DNA from: RGIG7300 sp045133915 | GTDB lineage: Bacteria; Bacillota; Clostridia; Oscillospirales; CAG-272 | Assembly (NCBI GenBank): GCA_045133915.1 | Contig: JBGUUX010000041.1 | Coordinates: forward strand, 1-10,356 | Direction: 5' to 3' | Length of the DNA stretch: 10,356 nucleotides | Shown: positions 1 through 7,012 of the stretch, piece after piece | Position numbering within the stretch: position 1 is the first letter of the stretch | How the letters are laid out: every line of letters starts with the position of its first letter | The notes under the pieces: model-generated | Databases searched by the model: none | What the model was told of the DNA's origin: nothing | What the model saw: the letters and a program-made list of their open reading frames with translations, nothing else | Position numbers and translations under genes: made by a program

Positions 1-269
1 ATCAGATGACATCTTCTATGGAGGATGCTACCTTTACCGTGGAGATAGAGGGCGGCACGGCTAACTATTACTACGATTGGTATATCTACAAGGATAACGA
101 CGAAACCAAGATCTCTCACGGTGCAACCTCCGCTACAGTTGATACACTTACCTTTAGTGTGTCAGATTATGATTTTGAAGATTACCGTGAAATAGCGGTA
201 AGATGCGTAATAACCGATATGAAAGGTAACTCTGTCGGTACAGCTTGGGCAGCTGTTCATCAAAAATAA
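1..269 (+). CDS. C-terminal fragment of a protein with an Ig/PKD-like beta-sandwich end (partial)
   Basis: The reading frame is open from the left edge (codons in phase with position 3) and stops at TAA 267-269, so the gene very probably begins outside the window. An in-frame ATG at 6 has no ribosome binding site in view and is unlikely to be the start. The visible residues alternate hydrophobic and polar positions in beta-strand fashion, with an aromatic YYYDWYIY stretch, a central VDTLTFSV strand and a closing IAVRCVITD strand followed by GNSVGTAWAAV. This is the pattern of an Ig-like or PKD-like domain as found at the ends of secreted or cell-surface proteins. That reading comes from the strand pattern alone; there is no anchor, LPXTG signal or membrane segment at this C-terminus. 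The function cannot be given from this piece. Confidence 0.75.
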   Translation, partial: QMTSSMEDATFTVEIEGGTANYYYDWYIYKDNDETKISHGATSATVDTLTFSVSDYDFEDYREIAVRCVITDMKGNSVGTAWAAVHQK

Positions 270-388
270 AAAATATACTTAAAATCCGATTGTATCAGTC
301 GGATATCCGAACACCTATGGCGGATGATCCTCGGCCATAAATCAACAAACATATCATAATTATTACAATTGAAGAAAGGACGATAGTT
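270..388 (+). other. Intergenic spacer with two stem-loops
   Basis: A 9-bp stem (284-292 with 296-304, one G-T wobble, 3-nt loop) follows the upstream stop codon. A second imperfect stem (TATGGC at 316-321 with GCCATA at 334-339, inner GGAT/ATCC pairing) comes right after. Neither is followed by a T-tract, so intrinsic termination is uncertain; they could be 3'-end protecting or weak terminator structures. I found no convincing -35/-10 pair for the following gene, so read-through from upstream is possible. AAAGGA at 375-380 is the ribosome binding site for the ATG at 389. Confidence 0.4.
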
Positions 389-1837
389 ATGAAAAAGTTT
401 TTAGCATTATTACTTGCGGTATTTATGCTTGTCACTCTTGTTGCCTGTACCGGCGATAAAAGTCCCTCCAATGAGCCCGATACCGCAGATAAGCCTGTGG
501 CACCATCCGGTGACGGACTTACCACGGCACTGTTTACCCTTGAATACGATAAGAACGTTTGGATTTTTGACGAGGAAGAGCTTTCTGACGACGAAGATTA
601 TTGCTATGCCAATCTTCAGATACTTGATCCGGACGATCCCGAATATTATCTTATCAACGTAGAAATCTCCGCAAGCATCGAGGATCCCTACGATTTCCGT
701 GAGGATTTGGTATACTACGGTTTTGACCAGTACGAGTATGCAGAGAAGAACTCCTATGAACTTGTGAAGGTAGGCGGTGTTGAGTGCCTTATGCACGAGG
801 GTGAGAGCTGGGGCGAGACCACCGTTAAGTACCTCGGCAGAGCTGAGTCCGAGGGTGCTACTGTTGACGTGGAAATATCTGCCGAGGACGTAAGCGACAG
901 CCGTATCGAAGCTCTCCTTGAGGGCCTTAACTTCACACTTGCCGATGTAGGCAACGAGGACGGTCCTTGGGAATGGGAGGGCGAGCCCTTCTCAGCCGAG
1001 GATGCTTCCGTTACTGTCGGCAGCTTTACCGTTGATAGCAAGTGGATACCCATAAACGAGTACATAAGTACCTTTGAGACCTTTGACCACGCTGTTGCGG
1101 CTGTGGGTAACACGGTATATATCCTTACCGATGGTACGCTTAAGCAGTATACCTTTGATGGCTCTGCTCTTAACTTTGAAAAGGATATCGAGCTTGAAGA
1201 AGACGATTACGAGGTTATCCTGAAGACCACCGACGGCTCCCTCTGGCTTACGGGAGGTATGAACGACCTTATCCGCATCAAAGACGGCGCGGTTGCCGAA
1301 ACCTACGAGGACCTTGATACCATGGCGGTATCCCCCGACGGCAGTTGGGGCATCAGTTATTACGTTTCCAACGAGTGCAAGAAGGTCACCTTTAACGGCG
1401 GCAGTGCTTCTGCCTCAGACGTTGTTTTCTCCGAGATGGATTCTGTATCCTACGTAAGCGTAGATAACGACACTATCTATGCTTGCGGAAACGCTGCAGA
1501 CGAAAGCGGACACAAGGTATTTATCTATAACAAAGACGGCGTCCTTCAGAAAACACTCTGCGACGCTGAGGGCGAGGGAATGGGTAGTATAACCTATTTC
1601 ACCAAGACCTCTAACGGTTATCTTGCTTTCGACGGCAATATGAGAACGGTTATGCTTTGGGCACCTGACGGCAGTTTTATCGCCGAGCTTGGGGATAGCG
1701 ATCTCTTCGGAACGAACTATCCTTGGTTCTGCGGATCCGACATGATGGACGACGGCAGTATTATCACCGTTATGACCGATGAGCGTGCAGACCGTTCAGC
1801 TGAAGAGCTTGTGGCGTTCATAGTAAAAGGTTTCTGA
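389..1837 (+). CDS. Secreted lipoprotein with probable C-terminal beta-propeller
   Basis: This 482-residue protein is predicted to be exported and lipid-anchored on the outer face of the membrane. Residues 1-20 form a lipoprotein signal peptide: KK, a hydrophobic core, then the lipobox L17-V18-A19-C20, with Cys20 as the expected lipidation site. A short polar linker (about 21-45) follows. Residues about 45-190 form an acidic alpha/beta domain that I do not recognise with certainty. From about 225 to 480 there are repeated beta-blade-like units such as GNTVYILTDG, DGSLWLTGG, SPDGSWGISY, DNDTIYACG and APDGSFIAEL, typical of a beta-propeller that binds or senses something outside the cell. The start is set by AAAGGA at 375-380, 8 nt upstream. 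A strong hairpin follows the stop, so it seems to be transcribed apart from the downstream operon. The ligand is unknown. The lipoprotein call is solid; the propeller call is from repeat pattern. Confidence 0.85.
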   Translation: MKKFLALLLAVFMLVTLVACTGDKSPSNEPDTADKPVAPSGDGLTTALFTLEYDKNVWIFDEEELSDDEDYCYANLQILDPDDPEYYLINVEISASIEDPYDFREDLVYYGFDQYEYAEKNSYELVKVGGVECLMHEGESWGETTVKYLGRAESEGATVDVEISAEDVSDSRIEALLEGLNFTLADVGNEDGPWEWEGEPFSAEDASVTVGSFTVDSKWIPINEYISTFETFDHAVAAVGNTVYILTDGTLKQYTFDGSALNFEKDIELEEDDYEVILKTTDGSLWLTGGMNDLIRIKDGAVAETYEDLDTMAVSPDGSWGISYYVSNECKKVTFNGGSASASDVVFSEMDSVSYVSVDNDTIYACGNAADESGHKVFIYNKDGVLQKTLCDAEGEGMGSITYFTKTSNGYLAFDGNMRTVMLWAPDGSFIAELGDSDLFGTNYPWFCGSDMMDDGSIITVMTDERADRSAEELVAFIVKGF

Positions 1838-1855
1838 TCATTTGTGAAAAATACA

Positions 1856-1890
1856 CAACAAAGCTCTGATTTTTCATCAGAGCTTTGTTG
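1856..1890 (+). terminator. Perfect 15-bp hairpin after the lipoprotein gene
   Basis: The arms 1856-1870 and 1876-1890 are exactly complementary with a 5-nt loop (TTTTC). On the + strand the stem is not followed by a T-tract; on the - strand a run of five T follows after a few bases. It may still end the upstream transcript, or act as a 3' stabiliser. The last three bases of the right arm are the TTG of the next promoter's -35 box, so the repeat could also be a regulator-binding palindrome. Confidence 0.6.
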
Positions 1891-1916
1891 ACAAGGGAAC
1901 GAGATAGTATTAAAAT
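1888..1916 (+). promoter_or_regulatory. Sigma-A-type promoter of the SPFH operon
   Basis: TTGACA (1888-1893) and TAAAAT (1911-1916) are separated by exactly 17 bp: consensus -35 and one mismatch in -10. Transcription should start near 1923, giving a short leader of about 30 nt before the ATG at 1954, with AAGGAG at 1941-1946. The -35 box overlaps the right arm of the preceding hairpin. No sigma-W-like box (TGAAAC/CGTA), as expected for the Bacillus counterpart of this operon, was seen. Confidence 0.8.
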
Positions 1917-1953
1917 ATAGTTAGAATTTTTAAATAGTGAAAGGAGTTTCGTT

Positions 1954-3279
1954 ATGGGACTTATTAAAGCAGGCATAGGCGCTATCGGCGGCGTACTGGC
2001 AGATCAGTGGAAGGAATTTTTCTATTGCGATGCAATGGATGTAGATACTCTTATGCGCAAGGGTCAGAAAAAGACCTCGGGACGTTCGTCCAACACTAAG
2101 GGTGAGGATAACATCATCTCCAACGGTTCGGGTATCGCTGTAGCTGACGGTCAGTGTATGATGATCGTAGAACAGGGAAAGATGGTTGAATTCTGCGCAG
2201 AACCCGGTGAGTACAAGTATGATTCCTCCACCGAGCCTTCTATCTTTGCAGGTAAGCTGGGCGAATCCATTAAAGAGACCTTCAAGGCTATAGGTAAGCG
2301 TTTTACCTACGGTGGTGACACCGGCAAGGATCAGAGAGTTTATTATTTCAATCTCCTTGAGATAATGGATAACAAGTTCGGTACTGCCAATCCCTTTATG
2401 TTCAAGGTAGTGAACAAGGAGATCGGTATGTCAAGAACGGTACAGATCCGTTGTAACGGTGTTTACTCCTATAGACTTACAGATCCCATGCTTTTCTACA
2501 CCAGAGTAGCGGGTAACGTAGCAGATGAATACACCAGAGATCAGCTTGATTCTCAGCTTAAGACCGAGTTTGTTTCTGCTCTTCAGCCCGCCTTTGCACA
2601 GTTATCAACTCTTGCGCTTCATCCCGCAGAGATCCCCGCTCACACAGGTGAGCTTAAGGCAGCTCTCAATGAGGCACTTAAATATGATTGGACCGAAAAG
2701 CGAGGCATCAGCGTAGAGAGCGTTGCTATCAACCCCATAACCCTCACCCCCGAGGATATGGCAAAGATCAACCAGCTTGAGGATGCAGCAACTATGGGTC
2801 AGAATCCCTTTATGATGGCAGGCCGTATGACCGATGCTACAGCCAATGCTATGGAAACTGCCGCAGGTAACGAGGCAGGTGCTATGACAGGCTTTATGGG
2901 CATGGGTATGGCAGGTAACGCTATGGGCGGCGGCTTCAACGCGGCTCAGAACTTCTTCAATATGGGTCAGCAGCAGATGGCGCAGCAGCCTCAGCAGGCA
3001 GCACCCACACAGAACGGATGGAAGTGCACTTGCGGCGCAACTGCTACAGGCAATTTCTGTACCGAGTGCGGTGCAAAGAAGCCCGCAGAAGATGGTTGGA
3101 AATGCACCTGCGGTGCGGTAAACAAGGGTAAGTTCTGCGCTGAGTGTGGACAGAAGAAACCCGAGGGAGCACCTCTCTACCGTTGCGACAAGTGCGGCTG
3201 GGAACCTGCCGATCCCCACAATCCCCCCAAGTTCTGTCCCGAGTGCGGAGACTTATTTGACGATAAGGATATAAAATAA
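1954..3279 (+). CDS. ydjI: SPFH-domain (YdjI-like, virion core protein-like) protein with three C-terminal zinc ribbons
   Basis: This 441-residue cytosolic protein is the first gene of the operon. Residues 1-25 could form an amphipathic helix for membrane contact. Residues about 25-285 are an SPFH (stomatin/prohibitin/flotillin) domain of the bacterial YdjI/'virion core protein' type; SPFH proteins oligomerise into scaffolds on membranes. Residues about 300-353 are a Gly/Met/Gln/Ala-rich flexible linker. Three zinc ribbons close the protein: Cys358/360/369/372, Cys384/386/395/398 and Cys411/414/428/431; the first two share the CxC...CxxC pattern and look duplicated. There is no signal peptide or membrane segment. 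AAGGAG at 1941-1946 fixes the start. In B. subtilis the homologue is brought to the membrane by YdjG/YdjH, homologues of which lie downstream here. The symbol is by homology to the B. subtilis gene, not proven orthology. Confidence 0.9.
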   Translation: MGLIKAGIGAIGGVLADQWKEFFYCDAMDVDTLMRKGQKKTSGRSSNTKGEDNIISNGSGIAVADGQCMMIVEQGKMVEFCAEPGEYKYDSSTEPSIFAGKLGESIKETFKAIGKRFTYGGDTGKDQRVYYFNLLEIMDNKFGTANPFMFKVVNKEIGMSRTVQIRCNGVYSYRLTDPMLFYTRVAGNVADEYTRDQLDSQLKTEFVSALQPAFAQLSTLALHPAEIPAHTGELKAALNEALKYDWTEKRGISVESVAINPITLTPEDMAKINQLEDAATMGQNPFMMAGRMTDATANAMETAAGNEAGAMTGFMGMGMAGNAMGGGFNAAQNFFNMGQQQMAQQPQQAAPTQNGWKCTCGATATGNFCTECGAKKPAEDGWKCTCGAVNKGKFCAECGQKKPEGAPLYRCDKCGWEPADPHNPPKFCPECGDLFDDKDIK

Positions 3280-3284
3280 CTAAA

Positions 3285-4310
3285 ATGAACAGAATTTTTG
3301 CAGGCATCCTTTGTCTTATCCTTTGTCTGTCCCTTATTGCGGGATGCGGCAAAGGTAAACCGGAACAGCCTATTGAAACAAGCAAAGCTACAGATACGGC
3401 AGAAGTGACAGACACACAGTCTGTAGATACCGCCGATCCCGACGGTACCGATCCTACTGACGATATCGAAGCTTCTCTTGTAAGCCTTCGTCAGGCTATG
3501 GTGGGTACGCCCGCGATGCTTGGTGTAGCTTATATCGGTGCCACCGATTCTCTGGAGTCGGCAAACACTTTGGATTGGATAAAGGGTCTGGTTCCCGACT
3601 TTTATGGTGATCTCCCCTTTATCGGGGCAATAGACGATTCTCGTATTATCGGTCAACGTTACGGCGAGCTCTATCTTGTCCTCCCCTGTGACGAGAACGC
3701 ATCTGTAGCGGTAAATCACGTTGACGACAGCGGTGAGGTTACAGAGGTTCTTTACCGTTCCGACTATGGTCAGCCCTTCCTGGTGTTTGTGGGCAACACG
3801 GGTTTCCCCGCAGATACACAGATAAATATCGTTGATAACGATGGAGCTATCCTTACATACTATCCCGCTCTGAACGATCTGACCTACGTTACAACCTATT
3901 CGGACGGCAGTATATACGACTTTACGCCCTATGCAGAGATCCTAGGACGTGAATACCTTGAGCTTCAGGACTATAGCTGGAAGATGCCCGAGAAGGTGGA
4001 TATTGTCGACACCTCTTGGGATGCAAGCTATTATCTGTCCGACGGCAGCATGGCTAAGTACCATATCAGCTTTAACGGTGCAAACGTATATATACAGTGG
4101 GACGGCGGCTCACTCAACGCTCCTTGGAACACCGTGACAGAGGACGGAGTTTGTATGCTTAAGCTTTATCCCGACACAGAGGACGAAAGAAGCTTTTGTA
4201 TGCTTCTTTCCACTGAGCACGATTATATTTATCTGTCACAGGATTTTATAAACGATGCTGTACGTTGTGACGAGCCTATATCGTTAATAATGGACCGTAC
4301 CTACGGATAA
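3285..4310 (+). CDS. Lipoprotein of unknown function within the SPFH operon
   Basis: A 341-residue predicted lipoprotein. The signal peptide ends in the lipobox L17-I18-A19-G20-C21 (spelled out SLIAGC), so Cys21 should be lipidated and the protein displayed outside the membrane. A Thr/Asp/Glu-rich linker (about 25-62) precedes a folded region. Residues about 62-200 hold the conserved-looking stretch with GVAYIGAT, the acidic DDSRIIG segment, GELYLVLPCDENASVAVN and TEVLYRS; residues about 240-335 form a second, beta-rich unit (YHISFNGANVYIQWDGG). I do not recognise a named domain. The ATG is only 5 nt after the preceding stop and has no well-placed ribosome binding site (AAGGA at 3265-3269 lies 15 nt away), so translation is probably coupled to the SPFH gene. 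Its position between SPFH and YdjG-like genes suggests an extracytoplasmic part of the same assembly; that is inference. Confidence 0.85.
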   Translation: MNRIFAGILCLILCLSLIAGCGKGKPEQPIETSKATDTAEVTDTQSVDTADPDGTDPTDDIEASLVSLRQAMVGTPAMLGVAYIGATDSLESANTLDWIKGLVPDFYGDLPFIGAIDDSRIIGQRYGELYLVLPCDENASVAVNHVDDSGEVTEVLYRSDYGQPFLVFVGNTGFPADTQINIVDNDGAILTYYPALNDLTYVTTYSDGSIYDFTPYAEILGREYLELQDYSWKMPEKVDIVDTSWDASYYLSDGSMAKYHISFNGANVYIQWDGGSLNAPWNTVTEDGVCMLKLYPDTEDERSFCMLLSTEHDYIYLSQDFINDAVRCDEPISLIMDRTYG

Positions 4311-4320
4311 GGAGGTAAAC

Positions 4321-5406
4321 ATGTCTGTAATGCAAGAATATAAATGTCCATGCTGCGGCGGAGCCATAGGCTTTGACTCAAGCATACAGAAGATGAAATG
4401 TCCCTACTGCGACTGTGAGTTTGAAATGGAGGCGCTTGCCGCTTACGATAACGACCTTAACAGTCAGCAGGCAGACAGTATGAACTGGGACACCAACGCA
4501 GGTGACTCCTGGCAGTCCGGCGAAGAGGAAGGCCTGAGAGTTTACGTTTGTCAGTCCTGCGGCGGTGAGATAGTCGGTGATGAGAACATGGCGGCTACCT
4601 CCTGTCCCTTCTGTGACAATCCCGTTGTCCTAAAGGGTCAGTTTGCAGGTGCGCTTAAGCCGGATCTCGTTATTCCTTTCAAATTAGATAAGGCGGCGGC
4701 AAAAGCCGCGCTCAAAAAGCACTATGAGGGCAAGAGACTTCTTCCCAAGGTATTTAAAAACGAAAACCACCTTGACGAGATCAAGGGTGTTTACGTGCCC
4801 TTCTGGCTCTTTGATACCGACACCAACGCTCAGGTGCGCTACAGAGCAACTACTACCCGTCATTGGAGCGACAGTCAGTACAACTATACCGAGACCTCTT
4901 ACTTTGCCGTTAACCGCGGCGGTACGGTAGGTTTTGAGAACGTTCCCGTTGACGGCTCTACCAAGATGGCGGACGATCTTATGGAATCCATCGAGCCATA
5001 CGATATGTCCGAGGCGGTGGATTTTCAGACCGCTTATCTTGCGGGATATCTTGCCGACAAATATGACGTTTCGGCAGAGGAGAGCATTCTCCGTGCCAAC
5101 GAGAGAATAAAGAAGAGCACCGAGGATGCCTTTAGAACGACAGTACAGGGATACGATACCGTTATACCCGAGTATTCCTGTGTTTCCTTCAATAACGGCA
5201 GAGCAAAGTATGCTCTTTATCCCGTATGGCTTCTCAACACCACCTGGAATGGTGAAAAGTATACCTTTGCAATGAACGGTCAGACAGGCAAGTTTGTGGG
5301 TAATCTCCCTGTAGACAAGTCTGCCGCTAAAAAATGGTTATTCGGTCTTGTAGGCGCTATTGCCGCAGCCTGCTACGGATTGCTGTACCTGATGTGGTTA
5401 CTGTAA
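4321..5406 (+). CDS. ydjG: Membrane-anchored double zinc-ribbon protein (YdjG-like, TFIIB-type zinc ribbon)
   Basis: A 361-residue protein with two N-terminal zinc ribbons, Cys9/Cys12 with Cys27/Cys30 and Cys77/Cys80 with Cys95/Cys98, separated by an acidic linker (about 40-72). A middle domain (about 110-330) begins with IPFKLDKAAAKAALKKHYEGK and contains GVYVPFWLFD, the recognisable core of the YdjG-type family. One transmembrane helix closes the chain (about 340-361), so this is a tail-anchored protein facing the cytosol. The B. subtilis counterpart, of similar length, acts with YdjH to hold the SPFH protein at the membrane. The start is set by GGAGG at 4311-4315 immediately after the previous stop (10-nt gap), which means cotranscription. 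The zinc ribbons are more likely to serve protein-protein contact than DNA binding. The symbol is by homology. Confidence 0.88.
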   Translation: MSVMQEYKCPCCGGAIGFDSSIQKMKCPYCDCEFEMEALAAYDNDLNSQQADSMNWDTNAGDSWQSGEEEGLRVYVCQSCGGEIVGDENMAATSCPFCDNPVVLKGQFAGALKPDLVIPFKLDKAAAKAALKKHYEGKRLLPKVFKNENHLDEIKGVYVPFWLFDTDTNAQVRYRATTTRHWSDSQYNYTETSYFAVNRGGTVGFENVPVDGSTKMADDLMESIEPYDMSEAVDFQTAYLAGYLADKYDVSAEESILRANERIKKSTEDAFRTTVQGYDTVIPEYSCVSFNNGRAKYALYPVWLLNTTWNGEKYTFAMNGQTGKFVGNLPVDKSAAKKWLFGLVGAIAAACYGLLYLMWLL

Positions 5407-5418
5407 GGAGGTTTTGAC

Positions 5419-6189
5419 ATGAAGAAACAGATCAGTGTGTTGATTTTAACCCTTTTTGTTCTTGTTCTCGGTATACTTCCTGCAAGTGCTGATAACGCTC
5501 ATCCCGCAAGAGTTGTGGATGAATGCGGAGTTCTGGATGCTACTCTGCTCCAAAGTCTTAACGACAAGATGGATGAGATAAGCAACCGTCATCAGGTTGA
5601 CGTCGCACTTCTCATAACCGCAAATCCCGGAGAAAAAAGCTACGAAGCTTTTGCTGACGATTATTTTGACTACAACGGTTACGGTATAGGTGAGAACTTT
5701 GACGGTATTATGCTCGTGTACTTCGTAGAGGGCGGAGACAACGGTAACGGATACGTACATATTACCACCTGCGGTATGGGTATTGATGCTATCACCGACG
5801 CTAACGAGGACGCTATATTTGACCGTATAGCATCCGACATAGTTTCGGGTAACTATGAGTATGCCTTTACCGAGTATGCCGATATGTGTGATGAATATAT
5901 CACAGATCTTACCACCTTTGACGCAGGCTTCAATCTTGTAATTGCCTTAGCGGTAGGCTTTATCGTTGCCTTTATCGCAACAGGCTCCATGAAGAGCAAA
6001 CTCAAGAGTGTTGCGGCAAAAAAGGAAGCCAACAGCTACCTCAAGCCCGGCAGTCTTATGATAACAGACTCAAGAGATATGTTCCTGTACAGACAGGTTA
6101 CCTATACCAAAAAGGAACAGAACAACTCGTCCGACACCCATACCTCTTCCTCGGGAAGGACTCACGGTGGCGGCGGAAGAAGCTTATAA
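5419..6189 (+). CDS. ydjH: TPM-domain membrane protein (YdjH-like)
   Basis: A 256-residue protein with an N-terminal signal sequence (about 1-24, ending ASA) and a TPM domain (about 28-165), formerly called DUF477 and also found in YgcG-like and phage-shock-associated proteins. Visible family features are the start VVDECGVLD, the strand VDVALLITAN, the DDYFDYNGYGIG segment and DGIMLVYF. One transmembrane helix follows at 171-189, then a basic cytoplasmic tail (about 191-256) that ends Ser-rich and then Gly-rich (HGGGGRSL). The TPM domain should therefore be outside the membrane and the tail inside, facing the SPFH and YdjG-like partners. Length and topology match B. subtilis YdjH (about 254 residues). 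AAGGAGG at 5405-5411 overlaps the previous stop; the gap is 12 nt. The role, by homology, is membrane-stress sensing or scaffold docking; no enzyme function is claimed. Confidence 0.88.
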   Translation: MKKQISVLILTLFVLVLGILPASADNAHPARVVDECGVLDATLLQSLNDKMDEISNRHQVDVALLITANPGEKSYEAFADDYFDYNGYGIGENFDGIMLVYFVEGGDNGNGYVHITTCGMGIDAITDANEDAIFDRIASDIVSGNYEYAFTEYADMCDEYITDLTTFDAGFNLVIALAVGFIVAFIATGSMKSKLKSVAAKKEANSYLKPGSLMITDSRDMFLYRQVTYTKKEQNNSSDTHTSSSGRTHGGGGRSL

Positions 6190-6201
6190 AGGAGAATTAT
6201 C

Positions 6202-6780
6202 ATGGGTATTTTTGATAAACTTAAGAACGTTGCGACCCAGGCGGCGGGCAATGCCATAAAGCAGGGTATCAATAACATCGGAAACAAGAGCGAGACCTTT
6301 ACCTTTACAGCTCTTCCCGAAAGCGTAGCTCAGCTGAAGAACCTCCCCGAAGCAATCCTTGATTCTCCCTTTAAGACGGCAGCGCTGACCGTATGTGCAC
6401 TCTGTGCTTATGCGGCAGACAAGCCGACGGGAATAGAGATGCTTAATTTCTTAAAGGGTCCCAAGCCCCTGACTCCCTTTGAAATATCCTTTATAGACGA
6501 CCGTCTTCGCGACGGCAAGACCTACGTACCCTTCTCATATTTCAAGGGTGCGACCCCGGATAATAACTATACCCCCGCAGAGCCTTTCAGCGTAACCGTA
6601 AGCTCTAACCCCTATTCGGATGCAAACGAAGGCTATATGAAGCTCTTTATCCGCAGCGGCGGCGCGGACAGTCCCCGTGAGGTAGTGCTTCGTATGAAGG
6701 GTGACGGCAGATGGTTCTTATGGGAACAGTTCCTGCTTCCCGATATCCGTCAGCCTAAGGCCGCAGATCCTTGGGCGTGA
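6202..6780 (+). CDS. 192-residue conserved protein of unknown function (probably DUF6935), last gene of the SPFH operon
   Basis: A small cytosolic protein without signal peptide or membrane segment. Residues 1-28 look like an amphipathic helix (FDKLKNVATQAAGNAIKQG) that could touch the membrane. The body (about 33-192) has well-formed signatures: ESVAQLKNLPEAILDSPFKTA, a helix with ALCAYA, FLKGPKPLTPFE, a DRLRDGKTYVPFSYF motif, NPYSDANEGYMKLFIRSGG, and a C-terminal WFLWEQFLLPDIR ending KAADPWA. From memory this matches the family catalogued as DUF6935; I cannot confirm the number here. AAAGGAG at 6188-6194 sets the start, 12 nt after the TPM gene, so it is the fifth cotranscribed member. The close linkage points to a shared job with the SPFH/YdjG/YdjH proteins, but the biochemical role is unknown. 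Confidence 0.85.
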   Translation: MGIFDKLKNVATQAAGNAIKQGINNIGNKSETFTFTALPESVAQLKNLPEAILDSPFKTAALTVCALCAYAADKPTGIEMLNFLKGPKPLTPFEISFIDDRLRDGKTYVPFSYFKGATPDNNYTPAEPFSVTVSSNPYSDANEGYMKLFIRSGGADSPREVVLRMKGDGRWFLWEQFLLPDIRQPKAADPWA

Positions 6781-6792
6781 ATTAAATACACG

Positions 6793-6825
6793 AAGCGGCA
6801 GTTATATCGAGCATAACTGCCGCTT
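6793..6825 (+). terminator. 13-bp hairpin at the end of the SPFH operon
   Basis: The arms 6793-6805 and 6813-6825 (AAGCGGCAGTTAT and its exact complement) pair with a 7-nt loop, 12 nt after the last stop codon. Position and strength fit the end of the operon, but no T-tract follows on either strand, so it may depend on Rho or serve as an mRNA 3' end rather than as a classic intrinsic terminator. Confidence 0.6.
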
Positions 6826-6845
6826 AAAGCTATTATATAAGGTAA

Positions 6846-6959
6846 ATTAATGGCGATCCCAAGGTGCTTGCCACCTCCTGCCGTGACGTAATTGACGAAT
6901 ATCTGTCAAACCATCGATTTTTGGACAGCAGTGTATGCGGACGTCTGACCTTGATTTAA
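6846..6959 (+). pseudogene. Possible remnant of a small Spo0E-like protein
   Basis: A 37-codon open stretch between two stops (TAA 6843-6845 and TAA 6957-6959) reads NGDPKVLATSCRDVIDEYL followed by about 18 residues. It resembles the Spo0E-like aspartyl phosphatase signature (DPxVLxxSxxLDxLIxxY) but lacks two residues where the Leu-Asp of the SxxLD motif should be. There is no ATG, and an ATT sits where a start would be expected. The base composition up to about 6955 is like the operon and then turns A+T-rich. This could be a decayed gene or a chance match; the reading is from memory of the family pattern only. Confidence 0.22.
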
Positions 6960-6983
6960 GATATATAAGGATTAAAAAAACTA

Positions 6984-7012
6984 TTGAAAATATTCGCAAG
7001 ATAGGTTATAAT
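6984..7012 (+). promoter_or_regulatory. Consensus sigma-A promoter upstream of the SGNH hydrolase leader
   Basis: TTGAAA (6984-6989), a 17-bp spacer and a perfect TATAAT (7007-7012). Transcription should begin near 7019. The next confident gene starts at 7263, so the transcript would have a leader of about 240 nt containing an intrinsic terminator at 7176-7216. Confidence 0.75.

Noticed and set aside
2605..3219. 204-codon frame on the - strand inside the SPFH gene
   Set aside because: It is antisense to a gene with clear domains, has a Cys/His/Leu-rich composition produced by the complement of the SPFH linker and ribbons, and has no ribosome binding site.
3177..3719. 180-codon frame on the - strand across the SPFH/lipoprotein junction
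   Set aside because: It is antisense to two well-supported genes, and the protein has no domain-like pattern; a by-product of codon bias on the other strand.
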